This document shows, one piece after another, positions 46,139 through 54,790 of a stretch of DNA of 64,000 nt; position 1 is the first letter of the stretch; the number at the start of each line of letters is the position of its first letter. The notes beneath the pieces are model-generated. The model did no database searches. It had not been told where the DNA came from and saw only the letters and a list, made by a program, of their open reading frames with translations. This DNA is from Acidobacteriota bacterium (lineage in GTDB: Bacteria > Acidobacteriota > Terriglobia > Bryobacterales > Bryobacteraceae), in contig JAPKYX010000002.1 of NCBI GenBank assembly GCA_026394075.1, forward strand, positions 1 to 64,000, read 5' to 3'. The translations under genes and the position numbers were made by a program.

Positions 46139-47517
46139 TAGGCGAACAGCTCCTTGATCGGTTCCACGCCACGGTCGACAATCGGGATCGGACGTCCTTG
46201 CGCGCCGGGCAACTCATGATGGATGTCGATGCCCAGCCCCTTGTAAATCGTCGCCGCCACTTCCATCGGCGTTGTCGGCCGGTCCTTGGGCATTGCGCCG
46301 ATCTCATCGGAGGCGCCCACAATCGTGCCGCCCTTCAGCGGTCCGCCACCCATCAGGATCGACCAGCATTGCGGCCAATGGTCACGCCCGCCCGCCGGGT
46401 TCACCTTCGGCGTGCGGCCAAACTCGCCCAAGCCCACCACCATCGTGTTCTTGTAGAGCCCGCGCTCGGCCAACTCTTCCAGCAGCGACGAATACGCCAT
46501 GTCGAACATCGGGCCCACCAGGTCGCGATAGCAGGAGATGGGCGAGAACGGCCGCGAGCCATGGATGTCCCAAGTGATCTCGTCAAACACCGTCTCAAAC
46601 ATGTTGATCGTGACGAAGCGCACGCCCGCCTCGATCATGCGGCGAGCCAGCAGGCAGCTTTGGCCAAAGCGATTCAGGCCGTACTTCTCGCGAATCTTTT
46701 CCGGCTCCCGGTGCAGCTCAAACGCCTCCCGAGCCTTCTGCGACGACATCAGCGTGTAGGCCTGGTGGAACGTGGAATCGAGCAGCCGGGCATCAGATGA
46801 CGTCTCAAACTTAGACACGCTGCGGTCCACCATCTCGCGCCAGTTCTTCCGGCGGTCCACACGCAGGGCGGACAAGTAGTCCGGCGGCAGCATGTCGGGC
46901 ACGCGGAAGTTAGGGTCGCTGGGGTCGCTGTTCAGCACAAACGGATCAAACGTCTTGCCCAGATACCCGGCGTTCTGCCCGTGCGGCATGTTGCCACCCG
47001 TATTGCCGATCGGCCGCGGCAGCAGCACGTGCGGCGGCACATCGCCCTTGGGCCCCTTCAGCTTGCCCAGCACGCAGCCATAGTGAGGATGCTCAACCCC
47101 ACCCTGAAACAGGCGCCCGGTCTGCATCATCTGATGGCCCGTATCATGCACCGCCGCCGCGGTGTGATTCAGCGAGCGCACAATCGAATACTTATCCGCG
47201 TGCTTGGCCATGCGCGGAAAGTTCTCTGAGATCTCAATGCCGGCGACGTTGGTCTTGATCGGCTTATACGGCCCGCGGATCTCAATCGGCGCGTTGGGCT
47301 TCATGTCCCAGGTGTCGAGCTGCGACGGCCCGCCCACCAGCATCAGCAAGATGCAGTTGACGTCTTCCTTCGAAGTATCGACAGCCCCTTGAGCCTTCAA
47401 GCCCATCATGCCGGTGAGGCCAAGGCCCAACGTCGACAGCGTTCCAGCATGCAGAAAATCACGACGGCGGTAGCCATCACAAAACTCGACGGTCTTGTCA
47501 GCATCCAGGCGAAACAT
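46138..47517 (-). CDS. DUF1501 protein, Tat-exported, sulfatase/phosphatase-like
   Basis: 459 residues. The N-terminus contains a twin-arginine signal (YRRRDFLHAGTLSTLGLGLTG, in parts). DUF1501 domain covers the rest: LMLVGGPSQLDTWDMKP, MAKHADKYSIVRSLNH, VHDTGHQMMQTGR, GLGEFGRTPKVN and AGGRDHWPQCWS, which together resemble the metal-binding layout of the alkaline phosphatase/sulfatase superfamily. Folded export through Tat suggests cofactor insertion in the cytoplasm. TAGGAGC precedes the ATG. First gene of the four-gene operon. Confidence 0.9.
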   Translation of the reverse strand: MFRLDADKTVEFCDGYRRRDFLHAGTLSTLGLGLTGMMGLKAQGAVDTSKEDVNCILLMLVGGPSQLDTWDMKPNAPIEIRGPYKPIKTNVAGIEISENFPRMAKHADKYSIVRSLNHTAAAVHDTGHQMMQTGRLFQGGVEHPHYGCVLGKLKGPKGDVPPHVLLPRPIGNTGGNMPHGQNAGYLGKTFDPFVLNSDPSDPNFRVPDMLPPDYLSALRVDRRKNWREMVDRSVSKFETSSDARLLDSTFHQAYTLMSSQKAREAFELHREPEKIREKYGLNRFGQSCLLARRMIEAGVRFVTINMFETVFDEITWDIHGSRPFSPISCYRDLVGPMFDMAYSSLLEELAERGLYKNTMVVGLGEFGRTPKVNPAGGRDHWPQCWSILMGGGPLKGGTIVGASDEIGAMPKDRPTTPMEVAATIYKGLGIDIHHELPGAQGRPIPIVDRGVEPIKELFA

Positions 47518-47632
47518 GAAGAGCTCCTAATCTGCGGTAAAGCTGCCTCCGATTGTATCGCCGCTTTCGGGGGAAGGGGTGGACCGATTCACGCAGGCGG
47601 CCTGTGTGATGATGGCCAGAGGAGACCACCCG

Positions 47633-47863
47633 ATGAAAGCTGTGGAATTCGATACCATCCTCACCGACGAAGGAAAGATCGCCCTTCCGGCCGAATGCCA
47701 GGGCGATGTTCCGGCGGGCCAGCAGCTGCGGGTAGTCGTGATGTGGGAAGCCGTCGCCGCGGATGAAGCGTGGCGTTCCACTGGCCGCCTGCGATTCGAA
47801 GAGTCGTACTCAGCCGAGGATGTTGTCTACGAGCAACTGCTGAATGAAGCTCCAAACCGCTGA
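47633..47863 (+). CDS. antitoxin of a MazF/PemK-type pair
   Basis: 76 residues from the ATG at 47633 (GAGGAGA upstream); the frame extends to 47579 but without a start context. MKAVEFDTILTDEGKIALPA is a SpoVT/AbrB-like or PHD-like beta start, and the C-terminal acidic helix (FEESYSAEDVVYEQLLNE) would wrap the toxin. Overlaps the toxin gene by 20 bp. Family-level identity of the antitoxin is not certain. Confidence 0.7.
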   Translation: MKAVEFDTILTDEGKIALPAECQGDVPAGQQLRVVVMWEAVAADEAWRSTGRLRFEESYSAEDVVYEQLLNEAPNR

Positions 47864-48170
47864 AGTCGTCTTAATCCGGATGCAGTTTCATCAGTCACCG
47901 GGTTCAAAAGTCCGGCCCGCGCTGGTCCTGCTCGACCCCGGTGACGAAGATTTCATCGCCGCACCGATCACCTCACAAGCAAGAACTTCGGACTTCGATT
48001 TGGCCCTGACTGATTGGCCAGCGGCGGGCCTGAATGTACCTTCAACCGTGCGAGTTCACAAACTCAGTGTGTTGGCCAAAGCGGATATCGCGCGGCGCTT
48101 GGGCCGGTGCTCCGTGGCTGACCGCGAAGCTGTATTGAACCTCCTCTGCCGAGTTTTCTGCCGGAAGTGA
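47844..48170 (+). CDS. MazF/PemK-type endoribonuclease toxin
   Basis: 108 residues. VVLIRMQFHQSPGSKVRPALV carries the PG-x-x-K/R-RP-x-LV signature of PemK/MazF toxins; later FIAAPITSQ and VHKLSVLAKADIARRLG give the central strands and C-terminal helix. Predicted sequence-specific mRNA interferase. It differs clearly from the MazF remnant at 25578-25703. Confidence 0.82.
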   Translation: MKLQTAEVVLIRMQFHQSPGSKVRPALVLLDPGDEDFIAAPITSQARTSDFDLALTDWPAAGLNVPSTVRVHKLSVLAKADIARRLGRCSVADREAVLNLLCRVFCRK

Positions 48171-48214
48171 CGCGGCTGGCTCTCCTCCTCATCAGCGGAA
48201 GCTAAGATGGAGCC

Positions 48215-48424
48215 ATGGTACTGAGCGCGCAGGAAGAATCCTTGATCACGGTGGTTCGTGCCCTCCCTCCAGCAGAAGCCGGAAGGGTGCTCGACTGGGC
48301 CTGCCAGTTGGCCGACCTTGCGGGTGGGCGCACCGTTGATTGGTCTGACCAGTGGTCGGACGAAGACATAGCGGATGCGAGCGCCGCCGCTATGCGGCGC
48401 TTCGAGGAGCAGGAGAACGCTTGA
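48215..48424 (+). CDS. orphan antitoxin-like small protein
   Basis: 69 residues, helical (SLITVVRALPPAEAGRVLDWACQ) with an acidic C-terminus (WSDEDIADASAAAMRRFEEQE). This pattern resembles DUF2281-type antitoxin-like proteins often found beside PIN toxins; no toxin gene follows. Possible leftover from a lost module. Confidence 0.55.
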   Translation: MVLSAQEESLITVVRALPPAEAGRVLDWACQLADLAGGRTVDWSDQWSDEDIADASAAAMRRFEEQENA

Positions 48425-48460
48425 CGCTTGGCGATGTACTAACATCTCGAATGAGGGCAC

Positions 48461-49000
48461 GTGAAACTTCTTACGGTTGTTAGCCGGTGGGCGGAGTTGT
48501 TGCCTGGGTGGAGTGTTGCGCAAGGTTTACAAGAAACCCGCAAGGCGGCAGAGCGAGGGGATGCGAAAGCCCAGTTCAGCCTGGGCGTCATGTACGACAG
48601 CGGCCAAGGAGTGCCCCAGGACTACGCTGAGGCCCTCCGTTGGTTCCGCAAGGCGGCAGACCAGGGCCACACCTCCGCTCAGTTCAACCTGGGAGTTATG
48701 TACGCCAACGGCCAAGGAGTGCCCGAGAACGCCGCTGAGGGCGTCCGCTGGTACCGCAAGGCGGCAGACCAGGGCGATGCCCTCGCCCAGGTTGAGCTGG
48801 GCCGCATTTATGCCGAAGGCCAAGGGGTGCCTCAGGACTACGCCACTGCGCATATGTGGCTCAGCCTAGCGTCGGCGGAATTCGGCGAGGTTTTCTTCGC
48901 AAAAGAGCGAGACGTGGTGGCGCAAAAGATGACACGGGAGCAGCTCGCCGAAGCAAAGCGATTGGCGCGGGAATGGAAGCCCAAGCCGGAGGTCAAGTAG
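48461..49000 (+). CDS. Sel1-repeat (TPR-like) protein
   Basis: 179 residues starting with GTG. Three Sel1 repeats of 36 residues each, recognisable by GDAKAQFSLGVMYDSGQGVP, GHTSAQFNLGVMYANGQGVP and GDALAQVELGRIYAEGQGVP, form an alpha-solenoid for protein binding. The C-terminal helix is charged (DVVAQKMTREQLAEAKRLA). No clear signal peptide. The repeats are nearly identical at the DNA level too, suggesting recent internal duplication. Confidence 0.85.
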   Translation: MKLLTVVSRWAELLPGWSVAQGLQETRKAAERGDAKAQFSLGVMYDSGQGVPQDYAEALRWFRKAADQGHTSAQFNLGVMYANGQGVPENAAEGVRWYRKAADQGDALAQVELGRIYAEGQGVPQDYATAHMWLSLASAEFGEVFFAKERDVVAQKMTREQLAEAKRLAREWKPKPEVK

Positions 49001-49030
49001 CGTTTGCCGGAGCGGACGCCGCTCCAAGCC

Positions 49031-49238
49031 TTATTTCAACGCCTCATTGATCTTGATCTCGCGCCTTAGCACGTCCGTCAGAAGCGCCGAAAGCCCAATA
49101 CCCCGGCGTTCGGCCTTGTCGGAAAAATACTCCCACACACTTCGTTCAATCGAGGCCGGCATAAAGACGGCCGCCTGGTTTGGCTTGGCTGAAGTCGATT
49201 TCCGCCGGCATTTCGTCGTCGATGTAAGGGTTATTCAT
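49031..49238 (-). pseudogene. frameshifted RHH/CopG-type antitoxin gene
   Basis: From the ATG at 49238 the frame reads MNNPYIDDEMPAEIDFSQAK and stops early after 30 codons. In another frame it continues as AAVFMPASIERSVWEYFSDK and AERRGIGLSALLTDVLRREI to a TAA at 49033-49031. The two parts join smoothly into one antitoxin-like protein of about 68 residues (EMPAEIDFS start, ribbon-helix-helix core) if one frame change is assumed near 49175. Either a decayed gene or a sequencing error. Confidence 0.6.
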
Positions 49239-49305
49239 GGGCTGTTCCTGTACTAGCAGGGCCGCCACAGCGGACCTCATTTGAAGTTTAATGGTAACTA
49301 CTCTC

Positions 49306-49327
49306 GTATGTGCTATTCTGTACATAC
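49306..49327. promoter_or_regulatory. brnTA operator/promoter candidate
   Basis: GTATGTGC-TATTCT-GTACATAC: 8-base arms with one mismatch around a 6-base centre that itself looks like a -10 box (TATTCT). The ATG of brnT follows 2 bases after the right arm, and no Shine-Dalgarno sequence is visible, so a leaderless transcript repressed by BrnA at this palindrome is likely. Confidence 0.6.
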
Positions 49328-49329
49328 AC

Positions 49330-49620
49330 ATGGTTCGTTTCGAATGGGACGAAAAGAAGAACCAGAGCAACCTGCTCAAACACGGCGTCGATTTCGAGAC
49401 CGCCCAATCGATCTTCGACGACCCCAACTGCGTCACGTTCGTCGAACGCATCCAGGATGGAGAGCCGCGATGGCACGCCATTGGTTGGATGGAAGGGTTG
49501 ATTTTGCTGGTGGCCGTGCATACCTACCATGAGGACGGGCCGGACGAAGTGATCCGGATCATCTCCGCCCGCCAGGCCACCCGGCACGAAAGGAAGCTCT
49601 ATGAAGCAACTCACCGCTAA
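49330..49620 (+). CDS. brnT: BrnT-family ribonuclease toxin
   Basis: 96 residues from the ATG at 49330 (MVRFEWDEKKNQSNLLKHGV), the canonical BrnT start; an upstream in-frame start at 49291 lies within the promoter. Family motifs FEWDEKKNxxNxxKHGVxFxxA, VVFxD-like and IRIISARQATRHERKLYE are present. RelE-like fold RNase neutralised by BrnA. Overlaps brnA by 20 bp. Confidence 0.92.
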   Translation: MVRFEWDEKKNQSNLLKHGVDFETAQSIFDDPNCVTFVERIQDGEPRWHAIGWMEGLILLVAVHTYHEDGPDEVIRIISARQATRHERKLYEATHR

Positions 49621-49867
49621 GCAAAGGGCAGACCTGCTGCGTCTGGCCCAAAGGCCCGACAGTGAAATCGACCTCTCGGACATCCCCGAGATTCGCGAGT
49701 TTCCCTCGGACGCGATCGTGGGGAGGTTCTACCGCCCCAAAAAGCAAAGCGTCACCATCCGCCTCGATGCGGATGTCCTGGCGTGGCTGAAGATGTCAGG
49801 CGACGGCTATCAGACCCGCGTCAATACCTACTTGCGCGAATTGATGACCAAGCAGCGAGCGTCGTAA
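49601..49867 (+). CDS. brnA: BrnA-family antitoxin
   Basis: 88 residues. N-terminal toxin-binding part (LSDIPEIREFPSDAIVGRFY) and C-terminal ribbon-helix-helix (QSVTIRLDADVLAWLKMSG, YQTRVNTYLRELM), the order typical of BrnA. It binds BrnT and the promoter palindrome. Confidence 0.9.
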   Translation: MKQLTAKQRADLLRLAQRPDSEIDLSDIPEIREFPSDAIVGRFYRPKKQSVTIRLDADVLAWLKMSGDGYQTRVNTYLRELMTKQRAS

Positions 49868-49873
49868 GCCCCC

Positions 49874-50656
49874 CTACTTCCCAAACAAGAACTTCAACAT
49901 CGTCGGCACGCGTCGAGCCCAGCTGCGTTCGGAGTGGTCGGCGCCGATGGCTTCGTAGTAGCCCAGGTTGGTGCCTAGATGCCAGCCTTGAGTGACCAGC
50001 GCGTCGCGCAACTGCCGGGTATCGGCGAGCGTGCGGCGGGGGGCGCCGCCTTCCTGGGTGCCGACGTCTAGCCAGATCATGGGGCGCTCCAGGTCTTCAA
50101 AATCGTTCACCATCTTCACGATCGCCCGGTTATCCCACCAGACCGATGGCGACATGACGGCCAGCTTGCCGAAGACGTCCGCATGCTTCAGGCCGAGATA
50201 GAGGGTCACCAGCGCGCCGAGCGATGACCCGCCCAGGCCGGTATGTTTGCGGTCCCGCAGCGTGCGATACGTCGAATCGATGAACGGCTTCAGATCCCGC
50301 ACCAGCATCCGGCCGTAGAGGTATGCCTTGCCGCCGCGTTTGGTTTTGTGGTCGCGCGTGGGGGTGTATTCGTCGATCCGGTTGGGGCCCGCGTTGTAGA
50401 CCGCCACAATGATCACTGGCTTCACTTCGCCTTCCCGGATCAGGTGTTCCGCCGAATCATCCACGCCCCACTCCTGGCCGTGGATGAAGGCGGTTTCGCC
50501 GTCGAACACGTTCTGGCCGTCTTGCAGATATAAAACCGGATAGCGGCGGCGCTGGTCGGCTTCGTAGCCCGGCGGCAGGTAGACCAGCACGTCATGCGGG
50601 TCCGGGATGGCCGAGGAGCGGAATTGGCGGTGGTATCGGACGTCGCCGGAGGTCAT
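49874..50656 (-). CDS. esterase, PF00756 (enterochelin esterase/esterase D-like)
   Basis: 260 residues, no signal peptide. Nucleophile elbow GGSSLGALVTL; PVLYLQDGQNVFDGETAF and YLYGRMLVRDLKPFIDSTYR are typical of the family; the catalytic His is in IGADHSERSW. Homologues hydrolyse carbohydrate or siderophore esters. Stand-alone, convergent with brnTA and divergent from the desaturase gene. Confidence 0.88.
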   Translation of the reverse strand: MTSGDVRYHRQFRSSAIPDPHDVLVYLPPGYEADQRRRYPVLYLQDGQNVFDGETAFIHGQEWGVDDSAEHLIREGEVKPVIIVAVYNAGPNRIDEYTPTRDHKTKRGGKAYLYGRMLVRDLKPFIDSTYRTLRDRKHTGLGGSSLGALVTLYLGLKHADVFGKLAVMSPSVWWDNRAIVKMVNDFEDLERPMIWLDVGTQEGGAPRRTLADTRQLRDALVTQGWHLGTNLGYYEAIGADHSERSWARRVPTMLKFLFGK

Positions 50657-50735
50657 AAGCTGAATCTAATCAATCGGAAAGCCAAAATTACACAACTTTT
50701 ACACGGGTCCATTCAAGCAGCTGATAACGTGGCAG

Positions 50736-51629
50736 ATGAGAGGATTTATGACCGACCTATTCGCCAACAAGGACCACAGCAAGCTGAACTTGCCCACCGT
50801 CGTCGCCTTCACGGCTTTTCATATTCTGGCACTGATCACTGTCATCTTTTTGTGGGACGTGCGCGCTGCGCTGTTCACCGCCGTACTCTACTGGATGTGT
50901 ATCGGCTGGGGCATCGGAATGGGATACCACCGTTTGCACACCCACCGCGCCTATAAGGTGCCGAAGTGGCTGGACTACCTGTTTGCCGTCTGCGGCTCTA
51001 TGACGCTGCAGGGCGGCCCGATCAGCTGGGTGGCGACGCACCGCGTCCATCACCAGCTCTCCGACAAGCCGGGCGACCCGCATTCGCCGCGCGATGGCGC
51101 CTGGTGGGCGCACATCATCTGGATGGGGGTGGGCGATGCGATGCACAACAACACCTCGGTGACGGCACGCTATGCTCCGGATCTGGCGCGTGAACCCTTC
51201 TATGTCTGGCTGAACAACTGGCACTGGGTGCCGCTGACGGCCTTCGGCATCGGCGCGGGCATCATTGGCGCGATTGTGGTGAATCCGCTGTTCGGCCTGT
51301 CGCTGGCTTTCTGGTGCACCTTTGTCCGCATTGTCGCCGGATGGCACGCCACCTGGGCCGTGAACTCCGCCACGCACATGTGGGGCAGCCGCCGCTTCAA
51401 CACCAAGGACGATTCCCGCAACAACTGGTGGGTGGCGCTGATCACTTTTGGCGAAGGCTGGCACAACAACCACCACGCTCATCAGGCCTCAGCCCGGCAC
51501 GGCTTGGCCTGGTACGAAGTGGACATCACCTGGATGTGCATCTGGTTCCTCGGCAAGATCGGCGTGGCCCGCAACGTAAAGGTGGCAAAAATTGACCAGG
51601 AAGTCCCGGCCATGGAGCGCGCAGCTTAA
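50736..51629 (+). CDS. acyl-CoA/fatty acid desaturase (delta-9 type)
   Basis: 297 residues with about four TMs. The three histidine boxes of membrane di-iron desaturases are present: HRLHTH (HxxxxH), HRVHH (HxxHH) and HNNHH (HxxHH). It introduces a cis double bond into acyl chains, adjusting membrane fluidity. ATGs at 50736 and 50748 are both possible. No ferredoxin or reductase gene adjoins it. Confidence 0.9.
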   Translation: MRGFMTDLFANKDHSKLNLPTVVAFTAFHILALITVIFLWDVRAALFTAVLYWMCIGWGIGMGYHRLHTHRAYKVPKWLDYLFAVCGSMTLQGGPISWVATHRVHHQLSDKPGDPHSPRDGAWWAHIIWMGVGDAMHNNTSVTARYAPDLAREPFYVWLNNWHWVPLTAFGIGAGIIGAIVVNPLFGLSLAFWCTFVRIVAGWHATWAVNSATHMWGSRRFNTKDDSRNNWWVALITFGEGWHNNHHAHQASARHGLAWYEVDITWMCIWFLGKIGVARNVKVAKIDQEVPAMERAA

Positions 51630-51649
51630 CAGTCGCGAAACCAGCCAGG

Positions 51650-51678
51650 ACCGCTCCCTCGCGGTCGCGGCTCGGTAA
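51650..51678 (+). repeat. 29-bp dispersed repeat, copy 2
   Basis: Same unit as 25451-25479 (27 of 29 positions). Here the continuation (ctaccgagccgcgcgcgcaag) carries a partial inverted copy of the cggctcggta end, so the element can form a hairpin. It fills the gap between the desaturase and the DUF4440-like gene. Confidence 0.7.
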
Positions 51679-51780
51679 CGCGTCGATGCTACCGAGCCGC
51701 GCGCGCAAGCAAGCGGTTCTTGGGGCAAGCAGTATTTGGGTGCTCGACGCACCGCAAAATTTGGGATACGATCAGGGGCG

Positions 51781-52173
51781 ATGAAATCGCCCCTTTCGTT
51801 TTTTGTCGCGCTGGCGCTGGGCGCCGTGTCGCTTTCCGGAACCGTGTACGCCGCGGCCGGTGATGAGAAGGCCGTGGAAGCTGACCTAAAGGCTCTGCTG
51901 GCCGATGACCTCACCTACGTCCACTCGCTGGGCAAGTTGGAAAACAAGGCCGAATGCATCGCGGCCATCGTGAAAACCCCGCCCCACTTCGCCGTCCAGA
52001 ACACGCCGGTGGTGAAGATCCACGGCACCACCGCTATCTACCACGCCCGCGTCACCAACAACCCCGGCACCCCCGGTGCCATCCCGCTGGACATGATGAT
52101 GGTGTGGGTGAAGATGGGCAAGGACTGGAAGCTCACCTCCCGCCACACCGCCCGCATCCCACCGGCGCAGTAA
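51781..52173 (+). CDS. exported SnoaL/DUF4440-like protein
   Basis: 130 residues from the ATG at 51781. Signal peptide MKSPLSFFVALALGAVSLSG ending near VYAAAG. The mature part is an NTF2-like cone fold: EADLKALLADDLTYVHSLGK, a middle with ECIAAIVKTPPHF, and strands IYHARVTN, MMMVWVKMGKDWKLTSRHTA. Such proteins bind or turn over small hydrophobic molecules; role unknown. The last 90 coding bases recur, 86 of 90 identical, at 56867-56956 downstream of the kai operon. Confidence 0.8.
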   Translation: MKSPLSFFVALALGAVSLSGTVYAAAGDEKAVEADLKALLADDLTYVHSLGKLENKAECIAAIVKTPPHFAVQNTPVVKIHGTTAIYHARVTNNPGTPGAIPLDMMMVWVKMGKDWKLTSRHTARIPPAQ

Positions 52174-52695
52174 GACCGCAGGCAGCACGACCACGGCCTC
52201 GCCGCCCATCTGCGCGTCGAACATCATTCGGCGCGCATCCGAATCGCCAATGTGATCAGCCTCTCCGGCCCGAGCTTGTGCTTGGACTGAGGAATCCTCC
52301 GCCTTTTCCGCAGCCCGCTAGTCTCCTGTCTCCGAAGTCCCCAACAACAATCCTGGGCTATTCTCCCGCCAAACCGCAAAGCAGCAAAGGGTGTTCTTGG
52401 CGGCCTGACGGGAATCTTGAAACGCTGCGAACTTCTGAGTCATTACACCAACCGTGACCGTATTTGGTCATTTGCTTGGTCACGCGACCTTCCCCGGACA
52501 ATCGATTTCGATCAGCAACGTGGCTCCCGCCGTCCTTCCGCTGCGGATCATGGACGCATTATCCGTTAGGAGTCAGCTACTTACGCCGATTCCCCCAGTT
52601 CGGGCCAGGAACGCGCTCTACCTGCATGCGATTGGCCACTAAGGTGCTACAAAGTAGCCCTAGGCCCAGCAGGCGTTCATCGTTCGATAGGCGAA
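52174..52695. other. 522-bp gap upstream of the kai operon
   Basis: No supportable gene. It holds TGACC-GTATTT-GGTCA (52455-52470) followed by a second TTGGTCA (52476-52482) 12 bases after the first, a possible regulator site for kaiC; otherwise nothing is recognisable. Base composition is slightly more AT-rich than in the genes. Confidence 0.35.
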
Positions 52696-54471
52696 ATGCG
52701 ATCTCCCAAACCAGAAACAAAAACCAAGACAACCAAAATCATTTCAGGCGGTCTTCCTAAATGCTTGACGGGCATCCACGGACTCGACGAGATTACGCTC
52801 GGCGGTCTTCCGCGAGGACGTCCCACTCTGGTCTGTGGCGGCGCGGGCTGCGGGAAGACGTTGCTCGGCATGGAATTCCTCGTTCGCGGAGCAACCGAGT
52901 TTGACGAGCCCGGAGTGTGTCTTTCTTTTGAAGAAACCGCCGACGAACTCGCCAGTAATGTCGCGTCGCTCGGGTTTGATCTGCCTGATCTGATCAAGCG
53001 CAAGAAACTGGCGATCGACCATATCTATCTGGAACGGAGCCTGATCGAGGAAACCGGCGAGTACGACCTGGAAGCGCTGTTCGTCAGGCTGGGACACGCG
53101 GTGGATTCGATTGGAGCCAAAAGGGTGCTCCTCGATAGCGTGGAGGCGTTGTTCGCCGGGCTCGAAAATCAAGCGGTCTTGCGAGCGGAACTGCGGCGTC
53201 TCTTCCGCTGGCTGAAGGACCGCAATCTCACCACGATTGTCACCGGAGAACGCGGCCAGAACACCCTCACCCGTCACGGACTGGAAGAGTACCTTTCCGA
53301 TTGCGTCATCCTGCTCGATCACCGGGTTACTGAAACGGTTCTGACGCGGCGTATGCGCGTCGTTAAGTACCGCGGCTCCACCCATGGGATGAATGAGTAC
53401 CCGTTCCTGATTGAGAGCGACGGCATTTCTGTGCTGCCGGTGACCTCCAGTGATCTGAAGTACGGGGTCTCGAACGACCGGATATCCACGGGCGTTCCCG
53501 CTTTGGACACGATGTTCGGCGGCGACGGCTACTTTCGGGGCAGCAGCATTCTGGTCTCAGGAACGTCAGGCACGGGGAAAACCAGCCTCACCGCGCACTT
53601 CGTCAACGCCGCGTGCGCCCGCGGAGAGAAGTGCGCGTTCTTCTCTTTTGAAGAGTCCGCAGACCAGATCATGCGCAACATGCGATCGATCGGCATCGAT
53701 TTGAAGCGCTGGGTCGACAAGGGACTCCTGTATTTTCATTCGGTTCGGCCAACGACGTTTGGCCTTGAGATGCATCTGGTGAAAATCCACAAGATCATTA
53801 AGGAATTCGGCCCCAGTATCGTCGTCGTCGATCCGGTTACCGGCTTGCTGCACGCCGGCACTACTTTCGAAACCCGGAGCATCCTGCTGCGTTTGATCGA
53901 TTTCCTGAAAGGAAAGCAGATCACCGCCGTCATGACCACCTTGACCAGCGGTTCAAACGTTCAAGAGCAAACGGAGGTCGACATGTCGTCGCTGGTGGAT
54001 GCGTGGCTGCTGCTGCGCGACATCGAGAGCGGGGGAGAGCGCAATCGCGGCATCTATATCCTCAAAGCCCGTGGCGTTGCCCATTCCAATCAGATTCGGG
54101 AATTTCTCTTGACTCGCCACGGCATCGAACTGCGGGAGATCTATTTGGGTGAAGCCGGAATGCTGACCGGCTCCGCCCGCGTCACGCAGGAGGCCAAAGA
54201 CGCTTCCGCGGCGCTGTTGAGCCGGCAGGAAATCGAACGGAAGCAGCTCCTGCTGGAGCGCAAACGAAAGGCGCTGGACGCGCAGATCGCCGCCCTCCAG
54301 TTGGACCTGGAGACCGAAGAGCAGGAATCGCGACAGCTCATCGCTCAAGAGAAGTTGAAAGTGGCCAACTGGGAGCAGGACCGGGAGGCGATGGCCACCA
54401 GCCGCTACGCATCCAAAGGTCCCCATGAAGGAAATGGCCGGAGTACCAGCGCCCGGGAAGGCCGAAGATAA
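52696..54471 (+). CDS. kaiC: KaiC-family double-RecA ATPase
   Basis: 591 residues. CI domain: P-loop GGAGCGKT (48-55), catalytic Glu pair in CLSFEET (79-80). CII domain: P-loop GTSGTGKT (289-296), FSFEES (319-320). The autophosphorylation segment reads DMSSLVDAW, with S431 and S432 at the positions of S431/T432 in Synechococcus KaiC, so Ser-Ser instead of Ser-Thr. The C-terminus carries [13 protein letters not shown] and then a long coiled coil (about 510-570), absent from cyanobacterial KaiC. Non-cyanobacterial KaiC proteins of this type are implicated in stress adaptation or timing; no kaiA is present. First of a four-gene operon. Confidence 0.92.
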   Translation: MRSPKPETKTKTTKIISGGLPKCLTGIHGLDEITLGGLPRGRPTLVCGGAGCGKTLLGMEFLVRGATEFDEPGVCLSFEETADELASNVASLGFDLPDLIKRKKLAIDHIYLERSLIEETGEYDLEALFVRLGHAVDSIGAKRVLLDSVEALFAGLENQAVLRAELRRLFRWLKDRNLTTIVTGERGQNTLTRHGLEEYLSDCVILLDHRVTETVLTRRMRVVKYRGSTHGMNEYPFLIESDGISVLPVTSSDLKYGVSNDRISTGVPALDTMFGGDGYFRGSSILVSGTSGTGKTSLTAHFVNAACARGEKCAFFSFEESADQIMRNMRSIGIDLKRWVDKGLLYFHSVRPTTFGLEMHLVKIHKIIKEFGPSIVVVDPVTGLLHAGTTFETRSILLRLIDFLKGKQITAVMTTLTSGSNVQEQTEVDMSSLVDAWLLLRDIESGGERNRGIYILKARGVAHSNQIREFLLTRHGIELREIYLGEAGMLTGSARVTQEAKDASAALLSRQEIERKQLLLERKRKALDAQIAALQLDLETEEQESRQLIAQEKLKVANWEQDREAMATSRYASKGPHEGNGRSTSAREGRR

Positions 54472-54472
54472 A

Positions 54473-54790
54473 ATGCCCACCACCTCAAAGCGTGCCATCA
54501 AAACATGGGAATTAAGGCTGTATGTGGCCGGACAGACCGCGAAGTCGCTGCAAGCATTCGCCAACCTAAAGCGGATCTGCGAGGAACATCTGTCGGGCGA
54601 ATATCGCATCGAAATCGTCGATCTGCTGCAGAACCCGCAACTGGCAGCGGGCGACCAGATTCTCGCTCTTCCGACACTGGTGCGAAAGCTCCCGGAGCCG
54701 GTCCGGAAAATCATCGGCGACCTTTCAAATACCGAGCGGGTGCTGGTGGGCCTGGACCTGCAGCCCCGGCAGCTAGGGCGGGAATCATGA
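54473..54790 (+). CDS. kaiB: KaiB-family protein (first copy)
   Basis: 105 residues from the ATG at 54473, one base after the kaiC stop, with GGAAGG upstream; an in-frame ATG at 54425 overlapping kaiC is an alternative. Thioredoxin-like KaiB fold: [20 protein letters not shown], then [40 protein letters not shown] and [13 protein letters not shown]. KaiB binds the CI ring of KaiC after a fold switch. Translationally coupled to both neighbours. Confidence 0.9.
   Translation: MPTTSKRAIKTWELRLYVAGQTAKSLQAFANLKRICEEHLSGEYRIEIVDLLQNPQLAAGDQILALPTLVRKLPEPVRKIIGDLSNTERVLVGLDLQPRQLGRES

Noticed and set aside
51886-52227. Minus-strand frame of 113 codons beginning MMFDAQMGGEAVVVLP
   Set aside because: Most of it is antisense to the DUF4440-like gene and it shows no family features; the unmatched upstream part is too short to support a gene.
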